A stretch of 64,000 nt of DNA from a virus: positions 108,182-172,181 of the IMG/VR virus record IMGVR_UViG_3300001533_002283. One strand, given 5' to 3'. Below the pieces are notes generated by a model. That model did no database searches, had not been told where the DNA came from, and saw only the letters and a program-made list of their open reading frames with translations. A program made the translations under genes and the position numbers. Shown here one piece after another: positions 34,901 through 42,752 of this stretch. Positions within the stretch are counted from its first letter, which is position 1. Every line of letters starts with the position of its first letter.

Positions 34901-35635
34901 TTAGGTCAACTCTTCCTCTAGCGGCTTAAAGTCTTCCTTGGTTTTTGCGCCGGAGGTAAACCAATAGGCAATATAGGCACTAAGTTTATCTTTCGCGGCT
35001 AATACCACGGGGTCTTCGGCGTCAACCTTAGTTTCGTAATCATCAAGGCGAGCCTCAAAATCCGCGCCGGAGAAAAGTTCAGTAATTTTACCATCCTCCT
35101 CTTTGTAAGACAGAAACACGGTGAACCAATTTAGCAAGCGATAGAAAGCCTTGTTGTCGGCAGTGTGATTAAAAATTTCACTACGCTGGGTTTCAAAATC
35201 AATGATTTGGCGCTTGACAATAGTGATGGTAGTAAGGGCTTTCTCTCCCGCTTTTTTATCTTCCTCGCTTGCAGACTCTCCACGAGATAAATAACGTTGA
35301 GCCTCTAACGTAGCAGCGGTTAACTGCCCTTGTAAATCCATATAAAGGTCAATCTCGGGCTTGCTCAAATCGCCGCCTTTATCATTATACTTTTTCGCAA
35401 CCTGTTGTTTGGTAAGAAGTCCCGCGTCCTGCATCTTGAAGAAAAACCGGGAGTATTCCAAGTCCGCTTCTTCGCGCTGGCGGCGAGTAGGTTTCTTAAC
35501 GAGAATCTTCACGGTTTTGTCCTCAACCGTTTTGGTCTTGGTCAAGGTCTTAACGTCACCGTCAACAACCTCCGTTTCTTTCTCTACCTCAACGGGATAG
35601 GAAACATTAAAATCAAAGATATATTTGTCGCTCAT
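34901..35635 (-). CDS. Tail assembly chaperone-like protein
   Basis: 244 residues. An N-terminal beta part (KYIFDFNVSYPVEVEKET) is followed by a charged helical region (KPTRRQREEADLEYSRFFFK) and an aromatic segment (AFYRLLNWFTVFLSYKEEDG). Such a layout, upstream of the tape measure and downstream of the tail tube, is typical of tape-measure chaperones. I saw no slippery site linking it with the next frame. The start is preceded by TAACACT. Confidence 0.55.
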   Translation of the reverse strand: MSDKYIFDFNVSYPVEVEKETEVVDGDVKTLTKTKTVEDKTVKILVKKPTRRQREEADLEYSRFFFKMQDAGLLTKQQVAKKYNDKGGDLSKPEIDLYMDLQGQLTAATLEAQRYLSRGESASEEDKKAGEKALTTITIVKRQIIDFETQRSEIFNHTADNKAFYRLLNWFTVFLSYKEEDGKITELFSGADFEARLDDYETKVDAEDPVVLAAKDKLSAYIAYWFTSGAKTKEDFKPLEEELT

Positions 35636-35655
35636 AGTGTTATGTTATAAAATTG

Positions 35656-35946
35656 TTACTTATTATTCTTGAAATTTATATCAAATTTGGCAATCTCTGT
35701 TTGAATTGCCCGCGCGCATTCGTTGCCCGCATCAAGAGTTTTCTTTCTAAGGTATTCAAACGCCCTCTCATCTAAATAATTGGCTTGAACGATCTGATTT
35801 TTCTTATCGTCGGGCAAGGATTCAAAAAGTTTGGTAAAACTAATATCGTGTTGTTCCTTCAAGTCTTCTAAGAGACCGAGAAAGTGCTTAAACATTATTC
35901 TCACCTCTTTTTGAGTGTGGAAATCTAGATATTCTTTTGTGTCCAT
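35656..35946 (-). CDS. Small helical protein, possible tail chaperone
   Basis: 96 residues from the ATG at 35946. A longer frame opens at a TTG (36042) but that codon lies inside the terminator hairpin of the tail-tube gene, so the shorter start is preferred. The product is helical (KEVRIMFKHFLGLLEDLKEQ) and ends INFKNNK. By position it may be the first chaperone gene for tail assembly. No family recognised. Confidence 0.5.
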   Translation of the reverse strand: MDTKEYLDFHTQKEVRIMFKHFLGLLEDLKEQHDISFTKLFESLPDDKKNQIVQANYLDERAFEYLRKKTLDAGNECARAIQTEIAKFDINFKNNK

Positions 35947-36004
35947 GAGAGTGCCTTTTACCAATTCGCTAACATCCTTCTGCCTGTTCTCCGTTACAGA
36001 AGAA

Positions 36005-36050
36005 ACCCGAAAAAGAGAAATCCCAACTGGAACTAAATCCAATTGGGACT
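36005..36050 (-). terminator. Terminator after the tail-tube gene
   Basis: TCCCAACTGGA (36021-36031) pairs with TCCAATTGGGA (36038-36048) with one mismatch across a six-base loop. On the minus strand it is followed by TTTCTCTTTTTC. It would trim the abundant tail-tube message from the downstream chaperone genes. Confidence 0.6.
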
Positions 36051-36075
36051 TTCTCTAACTCTTAATTTTTAACTA

Positions 36076-37191
36076 TTAACCCTGACGCGAACCAGAGATA
36101 AAGAAGTTGCGCTGTTGATCGCCGGGGCCACCAACAGAGGAGGTGAAGGTCATATCGACAGTTTGAGCGGGGCCGATTGACGCACCGAAGTTTTGCGAAT
36201 CAAGTTGCGCGCCCTTGAGAGAGTAAACAAGAAGATTGCTACCAGCGGAACCATCGCAAGTCTGAGTTTTGCAATAAACGTCGATGTTATAGCGACGGTC
36301 GTTACAGAACAGAGTGTTAACACTACCAGAGTTAATCTCGTTTACAAAGGCGTTGATACCGAGGGAAACGTCAACGGGGAAAGTGATTTCGCGGGCATAA
36401 GCAAAACGATTACCGAGACGATTAAGGGCTTCGCGACCAATAGGAACATTGATATTAAAACTCTGAATGTGTGCGCCACCAACGCCAGTGAGTTTTGCAC
36501 CGATATTATCAACGGCGGTAAAATCAACGGTGATGTCACCCTGTTTGATTACGATGGGCTGATTAGCTGTGCCAGAAGTAGCGGTAGGAATAACATAATT
36601 CCGGCCGGTAATAGCGGTGCCATTAGTGGGATTAATAGCGGGAATGTTGTTACCAGAACCACCAATATCATACTTGGCGTTAATACCTTCAACGGTGACG
36701 TTAGAAGTAAGGAAACCGCCAACAGAACCTTCAACAGAGTAGGATGAGATGAAGCCGTTGCCAACCGCGCGAACGTCAACGACGCCGCCGAAAGGAGTTC
36801 CGACCGCATCTTCGCCCTCCGCAACCGTGGTCACGAAATAATTACGTTCGTCCGAAATATCGCGAAGGATGTTAGTGAGAGCACCGGAGGTGTTAGAACC
36901 GCTAGTAACAAAACCAAGTTTCTTTTCGTCCAGACCGTCCGTGGGGTAGTAAGAGAAGGAAAGATTAACGGTGGGGGAGTCGGTAATCTCACGAGAGATA
37001 GGGGCTAGTTGACCGAACTGGGAAACATTTTGACGGGGTAGTTCAAAACCGTCGTTGATAGACTGAACACGGGAAATACCCATGAGAAGATTCGCGCCAG
37101 AATTACCGGACGAAAGATGTTGGCCAGTGGCGTTAAAACCAGAGGGGCCGACATAGAGGAACTGCGAGCTATAAATGCGCCGATTGAACAT
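36076..37191 (-). CDS. Major tail (tube) protein
   Basis: 371 residues. It begins MFNRRIYSSQFLYVGPSGFN and has strands such as PTVNLSFSYYPTDGLDEKK and a C-terminal VDMTFTSSVGGPGDQQRNFF. It lies between the neck genes and the tape-measure chaperones and has its own terminator, which fits a highly expressed tube protein. It has no sheath-like features. The assignment is by position, size and beta composition, since the sequence itself has no signature I know. Confidence 0.65.
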   Translation of the reverse strand: MFNRRIYSSQFLYVGPSGFNATGQHLSSGNSGANLLMGISRVQSINDGFELPRQNVSQFGQLAPISREITDSPTVNLSFSYYPTDGLDEKKLGFVTSGSNTSGALTNILRDISDERNYFVTTVAEGEDAVGTPFGGVVDVRAVGNGFISSYSVEGSVGGFLTSNVTVEGINAKYDIGGSGNNIPAINPTNGTAITGRNYVIPTATSGTANQPIVIKQGDITVDFTAVDNIGAKLTGVGGAHIQSFNINVPIGREALNRLGNRFAYAREITFPVDVSLGINAFVNEINSGSVNTLFCNDRRYNIDVYCKTQTCDGSAGSNLLVYSLKGAQLDSQNFGASIGPAQTVDMTFTSSVGGPGDQQRNFFISGSRQG

Positions 37192-37286
37192 GTGTATTTA
37201 GAAGTTAAGAGTTAAGGGACTATTATCTTTGGAGGAATACAGTTTTTGTGCTTAAAAGTGAAAATAATTTAAAGAGCCTCCTCAAC

Positions 37287-38549
37287 TTAATTTACCTCAT
37301 AGTTAAATCCACTGCCCGCGATAAGATTAACCGAAGCAAAATTACCCGAGATGGTGTAAGTGGGTTGATAGTCAAAGGTGACGCCATTGCCACTAAATGT
37401 TATCGGAGTTGTTTCGCTCGCTCCCACGTAATCCTTGATCATATAACCCCAACCTTGGCGGAAATTATCTTGATCGAATATCAACACTTTTCCATTGCCG
37501 CTACCAAGAGTCGCATAATAAGCTATTTCATCCGGCGTATATAAACCACCTTGATTTGACTCAAATAATTGCTCTCCCAAAGAATTAACATTAACCGCCA
37601 AATAATAATCGTCGGCTTGAACAGTGTAAACGTCCGCGTTGATATACTTGATGTAATAATTGGGAGCGGGGGGAACAGGAGCCGGAATTGTCGTCGGTTT
37701 AATTCTAGGGAACCTTACCGTATTAACATCAAATTCTAAATAAGACACGTAATAATTATCGTTTTTATTCGCATCCTCCGAGGTTTTCGCTGTATAAACC
37801 CTGTCAATCCAAGGCATAGTCCCCGGAAAACCATAGCGGGAGATGATTCCATTGTAGTTATAATAACCGCTTTTTAAATCATTAAAGAAGTCCAAGGGAA
37901 CTTCGGTAGAAGGCGCGATTGGGAAAGGTAAGTGATTGGTATCGCGAAAAATAGACTGGAGACCATCTTGTTGCCATAAATCCTTAGAAATTGTAATCGC
38001 GCGAATTGTCGTCTCCGTCATATCTTCCCCGCCGAACGCGAAACCTTTATTTTGGCTATTGGGTAGGTCCAGAATAACACACGGGGCTTTATAAAGTCTC
38101 GGGGCGATTCCCGTTGCGGGGTAACTCACGTTAGGATTACTACCTTTTGCGCTCTCAAATATAAATTGAGAAGAGTCACGGTTAGTAATATAAGTGTTAA
38201 ACTCTTTTGTGGCGAAACTTCCGCTAAAACCCGCTGGATGATTTACGCCAGAGTCAAAAAAGATTCGGCCATTTTGATAATCAATTTTTAATCCGCTAGT
38301 TCCGCGAGGTATGAAAGTGTTGCTACCCACGGGATAAACCCCGCTGATGATATTGGCGTTTGGAATCGCGCTATCGTAAACAAATTGTTTGTAGGGACTT
38401 GTATAAACCGAGTAACCCGGCAAAGATTCGTCGTTTTGCGGGTAGAATACGCCGGTTTGATTTTCAAACGCCTCCCCATTAGCCAAAAGCTGATTCTCAA
38501 ACCAGAGAGTGAATGACGTGAAGAGTTTATGATTAAATGTTTCTTTCAT
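37287..38549 (-). CDS. Tail or neck structural protein with shared C-terminal domain
   Basis: 420 residues. The N-terminal half (TSFTLWFENQLLANGEAFEN) contains a helix, then a beta-rich body. Residues about 300-420 share a domain with the 148-residue protein at 8142-8588 (GNGVTFDYQP, TISGNFAS, GSGFNYEVN). LYTPDEIAYYATLGSGN recurs in altered form in the 597-residue fiber-region protein. It may be a tail completion or tube-associated protein. A sheath role was considered and not supported. Confidence 0.55.
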   Translation of the reverse strand: MKETFNHKLFTSFTLWFENQLLANGEAFENQTGVFYPQNDESLPGYSVYTSPYKQFVYDSAIPNANIISGVYPVGSNTFIPRGTSGLKIDYQNGRIFFDSGVNHPAGFSGSFATKEFNTYITNRDSSQFIFESAKGSNPNVSYPATGIAPRLYKAPCVILDLPNSQNKGFAFGGEDMTETTIRAITISKDLWQQDGLQSIFRDTNHLPFPIAPSTEVPLDFFNDLKSGYYNYNGIISRYGFPGTMPWIDRVYTAKTSEDANKNDNYYVSYLEFDVNTVRFPRIKPTTIPAPVPPAPNYYIKYINADVYTVQADDYYLAVNVNSLGEQLFESNQGGLYTPDEIAYYATLGSGNGKVLIFDQDNFRQGWGYMIKDYVGASETTPITFSGNGVTFDYQPTYTISGNFASVNLIAGSGFNYEVN

Positions 38550-38552
38550 AGG

Positions 38553-39194
38553 TTATCCCCGAATTTTCCTCTTGAATATTTCGATGAACTCAAAGAGGTA
38601 ATTTCCCTTGTAAGGTTTAAACTCCCCGCGACCAGTGTTGATTAATTTGCCGGTCTTATCTTTGGCTTCGATGCCGCCGCCGCTTAAACTGTAAGCTTTA
38701 TCGCTAAAATCCCTAAATAAGAAGTTAGGAAGCCCCCTTAATCCATTTACCAATGCATCAATCCAGCCGCGTTGCGTTCCCCAAGGTAATTTACTTATAT
38801 TATTTATTTCTTGAATTTGCGGTATTTGAACTTTACCGGTAATAACATACTCCCCGCGTTGATTAACTCCACCTTGGGTTAAACTCACTATTCTAACATT
38901 ATCTTGTAAAATCTCTCTAACTTCTTCTACGGGATTTCTATCGTCTTCAATACCGAAAAAAGCATAAAGATTTCCATTCGGGACTAGTCCATCTTGAAAC
39001 TCTCCGCGTTCTGCTCTGTCCATATTAGAGGCGGATTCTAATGAAACGCTTGGAGGCGCACTTTCAAACGAGCGAATCAGTTGATTTTTCGCCACTTCTA
39101 CTTCTCTCGTTATCATTTTTTGTAAACGCGGGGCCATTGAGCGATTTAGTCCTTCGCCCATTTCCCTTCTTAAATTTACAATATTGACTTGCAT
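38553..39194 (-). CDS. Neck or tail-completion protein
   Basis: 213 residues, with a helical basic N-terminus (RLQKMITREVEVAKNQLIRS) and a mixed C-terminal half ending NYLFEFIEIFKRKIRG. It is placed between other presumed neck proteins. Its start overlaps the stop of the previous gene as TAATG, implying translational coupling. In other phages this place encodes head-tail connector or tail terminator proteins. No family recognised. Confidence 0.5.
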   Translation of the reverse strand: MQVNIVNLRREMGEGLNRSMAPRLQKMITREVEVAKNQLIRSFESAPPSVSLESASNMDRAERGEFQDGLVPNGNLYAFFGIEDDRNPVEEVREILQDNVRIVSLTQGGVNQRGEYVITGKVQIPQIQEINNISKLPWGTQRGWIDALVNGLRGLPNFLFRDFSDKAYSLSGGGIEAKDKTGKLINTGRGEFKPYKGNYLFEFIEIFKRKIRG

Positions 39195-39655
39195 TAGTTA
39201 AGAGCCATTAAATAGTAATCCCAAAATTGCGGGCCAACTACTCCGTGAGGGCGCGGGTCTGATTCAACCGAAAAAAGAGTTCCGTCAAATTCAATTCTTT
39301 CACATTTTTCTAAAATTGGCTTGACTGTTATATCTACTACCAGTTTCACCTTCCAATCTTTTCTCTTTAGCTGAATTTGGTCATCATTTTTTGCCCCGCC
39401 CGCACGAAGAAGCTGTTCAAGGGTAGATTCTTTGGGATAGTGGATTCTAGCTTGATAAACACCCTTGTTTATAACTTCTTCTGTTCTTGTTTGCGCCGGA
39501 CCAGAACCATAAAGAAAGTTATGATTAGTATTAGTCGATACCACCGTTTTTTTTGCGGTCTGATAGATTACAATGTCGCGTGCAAAAGTATCGTGCAAAT
39601 CCTGCATGGCAGATGCATAATCGGTGCGCTCGGAAAGTGTTAAAAGGTCTGGCAT
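39194..39655 (-). CDS. Head-tail connector or tail terminator-like protein
   Basis: 153 residues. Helical start (TLSERTDYASAMQDLHDTFA) then strands (VVSTNTNHNFLYGSG, WKVKLVVDITVKPILEKCER) and an end FWDYYLMALN. This alpha plus beta size and order resembles small connector or head-closure proteins. Position between the neck genes supports it. Only moderate confidence in the exact role. Confidence 0.5.
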   Translation of the reverse strand: MPDLLTLSERTDYASAMQDLHDTFARDIVIYQTAKKTVVSTNTNHNFLYGSGPAQTRTEEVINKGVYQARIHYPKESTLEQLLRAGGAKNDDQIQLKRKDWKVKLVVDITVKPILEKCERIEFDGTLFSVESDPRPHGVVGPQFWDYYLMALN

Positions 39656-39665
39656 CTTCTACAAA

Positions 39666-40178
39666 TTAGAGTCTGCTACGGTTAAATCCACCATCATAAA
39701 AATCAGTGTTAGAATAAGGGTTAATCTCGTTATTGTTACCCATATTAACAAACCCAGCGGCGGCATTATTCTGTTGATAAGAAAACACCATGTCTTTCAA
39801 ATTATCATAAGATTCTTTTCTGAGTGACACGAAAGTTTTCGCCACCTCGTTTTTGTTATGACGCTTAATAGTGCTCACATCGTCTTTCAACTCTAACCAA
39901 GAATCAGTCAACGCGGCGTTAGTGGCAGAACTAACTCTACCATCGTAATAAGAAATTTTATACAACTCGCGATAAATCGCAGACTCCGCACTGCCAATTT
40001 CTGGACTCAAACAACCACTCACTCCACTATAACAAGTGTTCAGGGTGTTATTCAACTTGCCGATTCCCGCGTTGGAGGTGAACCAGCCGGAGATATAACC
40101 GATGGAAGGGGCAGAGGGTGAGCCTAATTCCTCCCATGTTCCGCTAGCTAGAATGAGAATATTTTCTTGGCAGGTCAT
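39666..40178 (-). CDS. Neck protein candidate
   Basis: 170 residues from ATG at 40178 (MTCQENILILASGTWEEL); an upstream in-frame ATG at 40226 is less likely because it has no clear upstream signal. It is helical in the second half (ESYDNLKDMVFSYQQNN). It follows the 40245-40622 gene and precedes the connector-like genes, which suggests a neck or adaptor role. No family recognised. Confidence 0.5.
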   Translation of the reverse strand: MTCQENILILASGTWEELGSPSAPSIGYISGWFTSNAGIGKLNNTLNTCYSGVSGCLSPEIGSAESAIYRELYKISYYDGRVSSATNAALTDSWLELKDDVSTIKRHNKNEVAKTFVSLRKESYDNLKDMVFSYQQNNAAAGFVNMGNNNEINPYSNTDFYDGGFNRSRL

Positions 40179-40244
40179 AAAAAAGAGAAAAACTATACCT
40201 TTTAAGATACAGTTTTTTCCCCCCAATCTGAATTGTTTATCGTG

Positions 40245-40622
40245 TTATTTACCGCGCGACATAATATTTTGAACGGTGCGCAGCGATTCTTTATCTTTGT
40301 GAAGATTTTGAAACCCCTCTTGTTTCGCGGCAGTGATGTTATACCCGCTAGTTTGAACGCAAAATTCACGAAGTAGTCGCTCTAAGAGTTGAGAGCGATT
40401 ATCAATAGGGAGGATGCCACACTCATAAGCGTGGGTTTGCAACTCGGAATTTGATAGAGATTTGATATAAGCAACATATTCATCTCTATCACTGGTTTTA
40501 TACTTGTGGGTTTTCTTGCCCAAAATATCATAAATGTTGCGGGGTTGCTTAGTGGCAACAGTTACATCTTCGCCATCGGCGGCTTGCATATTTTCTAGCG
40601 TTACTTTTTTAGGACGGGTCAT
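40245..40622 (-). CDS. Small helical head-region protein
   Basis: 125 residues from ATG at 40622 (MTRPKKVTLENMQAADGEDV); the longer frame has no start preference. It has a helical middle (SNSELQTHAYECGILPIDNR) resembling a SAP-like or Rho-N-like small helical pair, and a basic end. It lies after the capsid-gene terminator. Function unknown, perhaps nucleic-acid binding or head completion. Confidence 0.5.
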   Translation of the reverse strand: MTRPKKVTLENMQAADGEDVTVATKQPRNIYDILGKKTHKYKTSDRDEYVAYIKSLSNSELQTHAYECGILPIDNRSQLLERLLREFCVQTSGYNITAAKQEGFQNLHKDKESLRTVQNIMSRGK

Positions 40623-40743
40623 GTTTGTAGTGGGTTTAATTGTTAGTTTGTGTGGGGCTATCCCCCGGTGTCTCAAGCGGACATACAGAAAAAAAAACCG
40701 GATGTGAAAAGTGAAGTGAAAATAGTTTTAGAATTTTGGAGAA

Positions 40744-40778
40744 TAAAAAAACCGCCCGAATGAACGAGCGGCTTTTTA
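40744..40778 (-). terminator. Terminator after the major capsid gene
   Basis: On the minus strand CCGCTCG (rc of 40765-40771) pairs with CGGGCGG (rc of 40752-40758) with one mismatch, a six-base loop, then TTTTTTTATTC. Typical of a strong late gene. Confidence 0.75.
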
Positions 40779-40822
40779 AGAACGAATTAGGGTTAGCTAA
40801 CTCGTTGGGTTTCAAGGGTTTA

Positions 40823-41941
40823 TCAAAGAATAAGGCCGCTAATGCTGCGTGAGTCAACCACTGCGTAGCCTTCTTCAAGACCACCAGAGAAACCAATCTT
40901 GCCCTGACGACGAACATACTGGTCATCGGGGACAACAACAACCTGACTGGATTTGTCGCCATTGGTAGCGACAGGACGCCAGAGGCCGTCAGTATTGGCG
41001 TTAACACCAATAAGGATTTCCTCGTTGGCGGCGTTGAACACGGAGGTGCCGGAACCAGAGTGGTCAGGATACTGGATGGTACCAGCAGCCGCGCCGAACA
41101 GAGTGTTATAAGCATAACCAACACCAAGTTCATTCATCTGATGGATTGACACGTCATAGAAGCTGAGAGCACCAGCGGACTTGTAAATCTCTTCGCGGAG
41201 TTTTTCGTGAGCGGGAATGTTGGTGACGGTGCCAACGGTGTTGACGGGGTTGAAACTGAGACCGCGCAGCTTGCGAAGAACCTCCGGGGAAACCATGAGG
41301 TCAGTGAGGGACTGAGCACCAAAGACGGGGGTGCCACCGTTCCACGCGGCAAGAATACGGGCATTAAGTTCGAACATACCGAGGAAGTCATCAAGAACGA
41401 TAGTGTTCGCGGTAGCGGTGCGCTTAACGTGTTTCTTGGCAACTCCACCGTTAGTGGTTTCGGCCTGAGCAAGGGCAGAGAGAAGAACGAACGCGGCGTT
41501 AGTATCACGCTTGATAAGGAACTCTTGAGCCATGCGGTTCAGGGTCTTGGCAACAATGTCCACGTTACCCTGAGCGGCGAATTTCTTAAGGAAAGAAACG
41601 GCAGACTCAAGTTCATAAGTGGAGAATTTTAGTTCATTGATACCGTGAACTTCGCTGGAGGGAAGACCACCGGCCATTGACTGTTGCCAGACGCGAACAT
41701 ACTCGGTTTCCTTCACATCATAGAACAAGTCTAGGGGGAGGGAAGGATTAGAATATTTATCGAAAGCATAATCTTTGAAAAGATTGCTGATAGTAGGAGC
41801 CTTGTTGATAACAGTCTGGATGGTAGGACCGGCAACGGCGGCAAGAGCCTCTTGGGCCTGCATCGCCTTTACAGAATCGGTAGAAGCCATTGCTTTGACA
41901 AGTTCAACCTGCTCGGGGGTTTTTTCTAGGAAAATAGACAT
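40823..41941 (-). CDS. Major capsid protein (HK97-type)
   Basis: 372 residues. The N-terminal 70 residues are helical and may act as a delta domain (EKTPEQVELVKAMASTDSVK). An E-loop-like stretch follows (PLDLFYDVKETEYVRVWQQS), then a long spine helix (VDIVAKTLNRMAQEFLIKRD) and a C-terminal half with AHEKLREEIYKSAGALSFYD and a beta-rich end (DDQYVRRQGKIGFSGGLEEG). Its place after protease/scaffold and decoration genes, and the own terminator, support the capsid role. Family assignment from layout and position. Confidence 0.75.
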   Translation of the reverse strand: MSIFLEKTPEQVELVKAMASTDSVKAMQAQEALAAVAGPTIQTVINKAPTISNLFKDYAFDKYSNPSLPLDLFYDVKETEYVRVWQQSMAGGLPSSEVHGINELKFSTYELESAVSFLKKFAAQGNVDIVAKTLNRMAQEFLIKRDTNAAFVLLSALAQAETTNGGVAKKHVKRTATANTIVLDDFLGMFELNARILAAWNGGTPVFGAQSLTDLMVSPEVLRKLRGLSFNPVNTVGTVTNIPAHEKLREEIYKSAGALSFYDVSIHQMNELGVGYAYNTLFGAAAGTIQYPDHSGSGTSVFNAANEEILIGVNANTDGLWRPVATNGDKSSQVVVVPDDQYVRRQGKIGFSGGLEEGYAVVDSRSISGLIL

Positions 41942-41981
41942 TTTATTTTATAATTTAATTGTTAAAAAGTTAAACTTGGTA

Positions 41982-42566
41982 TTAGAGGTCGAGGAGGAAC
42001 AGGGCGTTGCCACCAAACTTGGCGGAATTGGCGCTAATGAACTTACCGACAATCTGATCAGAGGTGTAGCCAGCACCGGTAACGGCGGAAGGGGCGAGGG
42101 CTTGAATGCGGCCACTACCAGAGTGAGAAATCACGCCAACGGAACCAATCGCGGGGGTGCCGAGGTAAGCGCCAGACTTGAGGAGGAGCATACCGCGTTT
42201 AGCAACGGGAACATTTTGACCAGAGATAACGCAGTTAAGTTTGGTCGCAAGTTCAGGATGGAACAGGAGAGATTCGCCGTTCTCGTCAACTTCGCGAGTG
42301 TCTTTGAGCATAACGCCGAGGACGCTATACTTAGTATCACCAGAAGCGGAGAGGGCGATCTTGGCCTTGCTCTCGTAACGATTAGAGAAAGTGTTGCCAT
42401 ATGTAGCCCCAACGCCGATAGACGAATAACCGTCAGCATTGTCGAGGTCGAAAGCGGTGGGTTTTACGAACAGACCGGCTTCACCGGTAGTATTGAGCGC
42501 GAAAAGGTTGATTTCCTCGTGGGGACCAACGTCGCGGAAAGGGAGTAACTTGTTTTGGATTGTCAT
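41982..42566 (-). CDS. Head decoration or capsid-accessory protein candidate
   Basis: 194 residues, beta-rich (GDTKYSVLGVMLKDTREVDE, GSVGVISHSGSGRIQALAPS), with a start TIQNKLLPFRDVGPHEE. It lies between the protease/scaffold and the capsid gene, the usual place of head decoration proteins. No family recognised by sequence. Probably cotranscribed with the capsid gene. Confidence 0.6.
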   Translation of the reverse strand: MTIQNKLLPFRDVGPHEEINLFALNTTGEAGLFVKPTAFDLDNADGYSSIGVGATYGNTFSNRYESKAKIALSASGDTKYSVLGVMLKDTREVDENGESLLFHPELATKLNCVISGQNVPVAKRGMLLLKSGAYLGTPAIGSVGVISHSGSGRIQALAPSAVTGAGYTSDQIVGKFISANSAKFGGNALFLLDL

Positions 42567-42693
42567 GTTATTAGTTTTTTACAGTTAAACTTTTGTTTAC
42601 AAAACCTGTTACAAGGATTTATGTGATTTGTGAAATAAGATTTTAATTATTTTTCACTTTTTTCTTGACAAGTGGTTTTAAGCTATTCGCACA

Positions 42694-42727
42694 ATAAAAA
42701 AGAGGCACCGATTAAAGTGCCCCTAGT
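42694..42727 (-). terminator. Terminator after the protease/scaffold gene
   Basis: On the minus strand AGGGGCAC pairs with GTGCCTCT (rc of 42701-42708 and 42717-42724, one mismatch) with an eight-base loop, then TTTTTTATTG. Confidence 0.6.
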
Positions 42728-42752
42728 TTAACATGATTTAAGACTAACTTTA

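Noticed and set aside
35947-36042. N-terminal extension of the small chaperone-like protein
   Set aside because: It starts with TTG inside the terminator hairpin after the tail-tube gene.
37287-38549. Contractile tail sheath
   Set aside because: No sheath-like C-terminal domain and a C-terminus shared with a small non-sheath protein. No other sheath candidate, so the tail type stays open.
42666-42688. TTGACA upstream of nothing on the plus strand
   Set aside because: No -10 box at 17 bases and no plus-strand gene follows.
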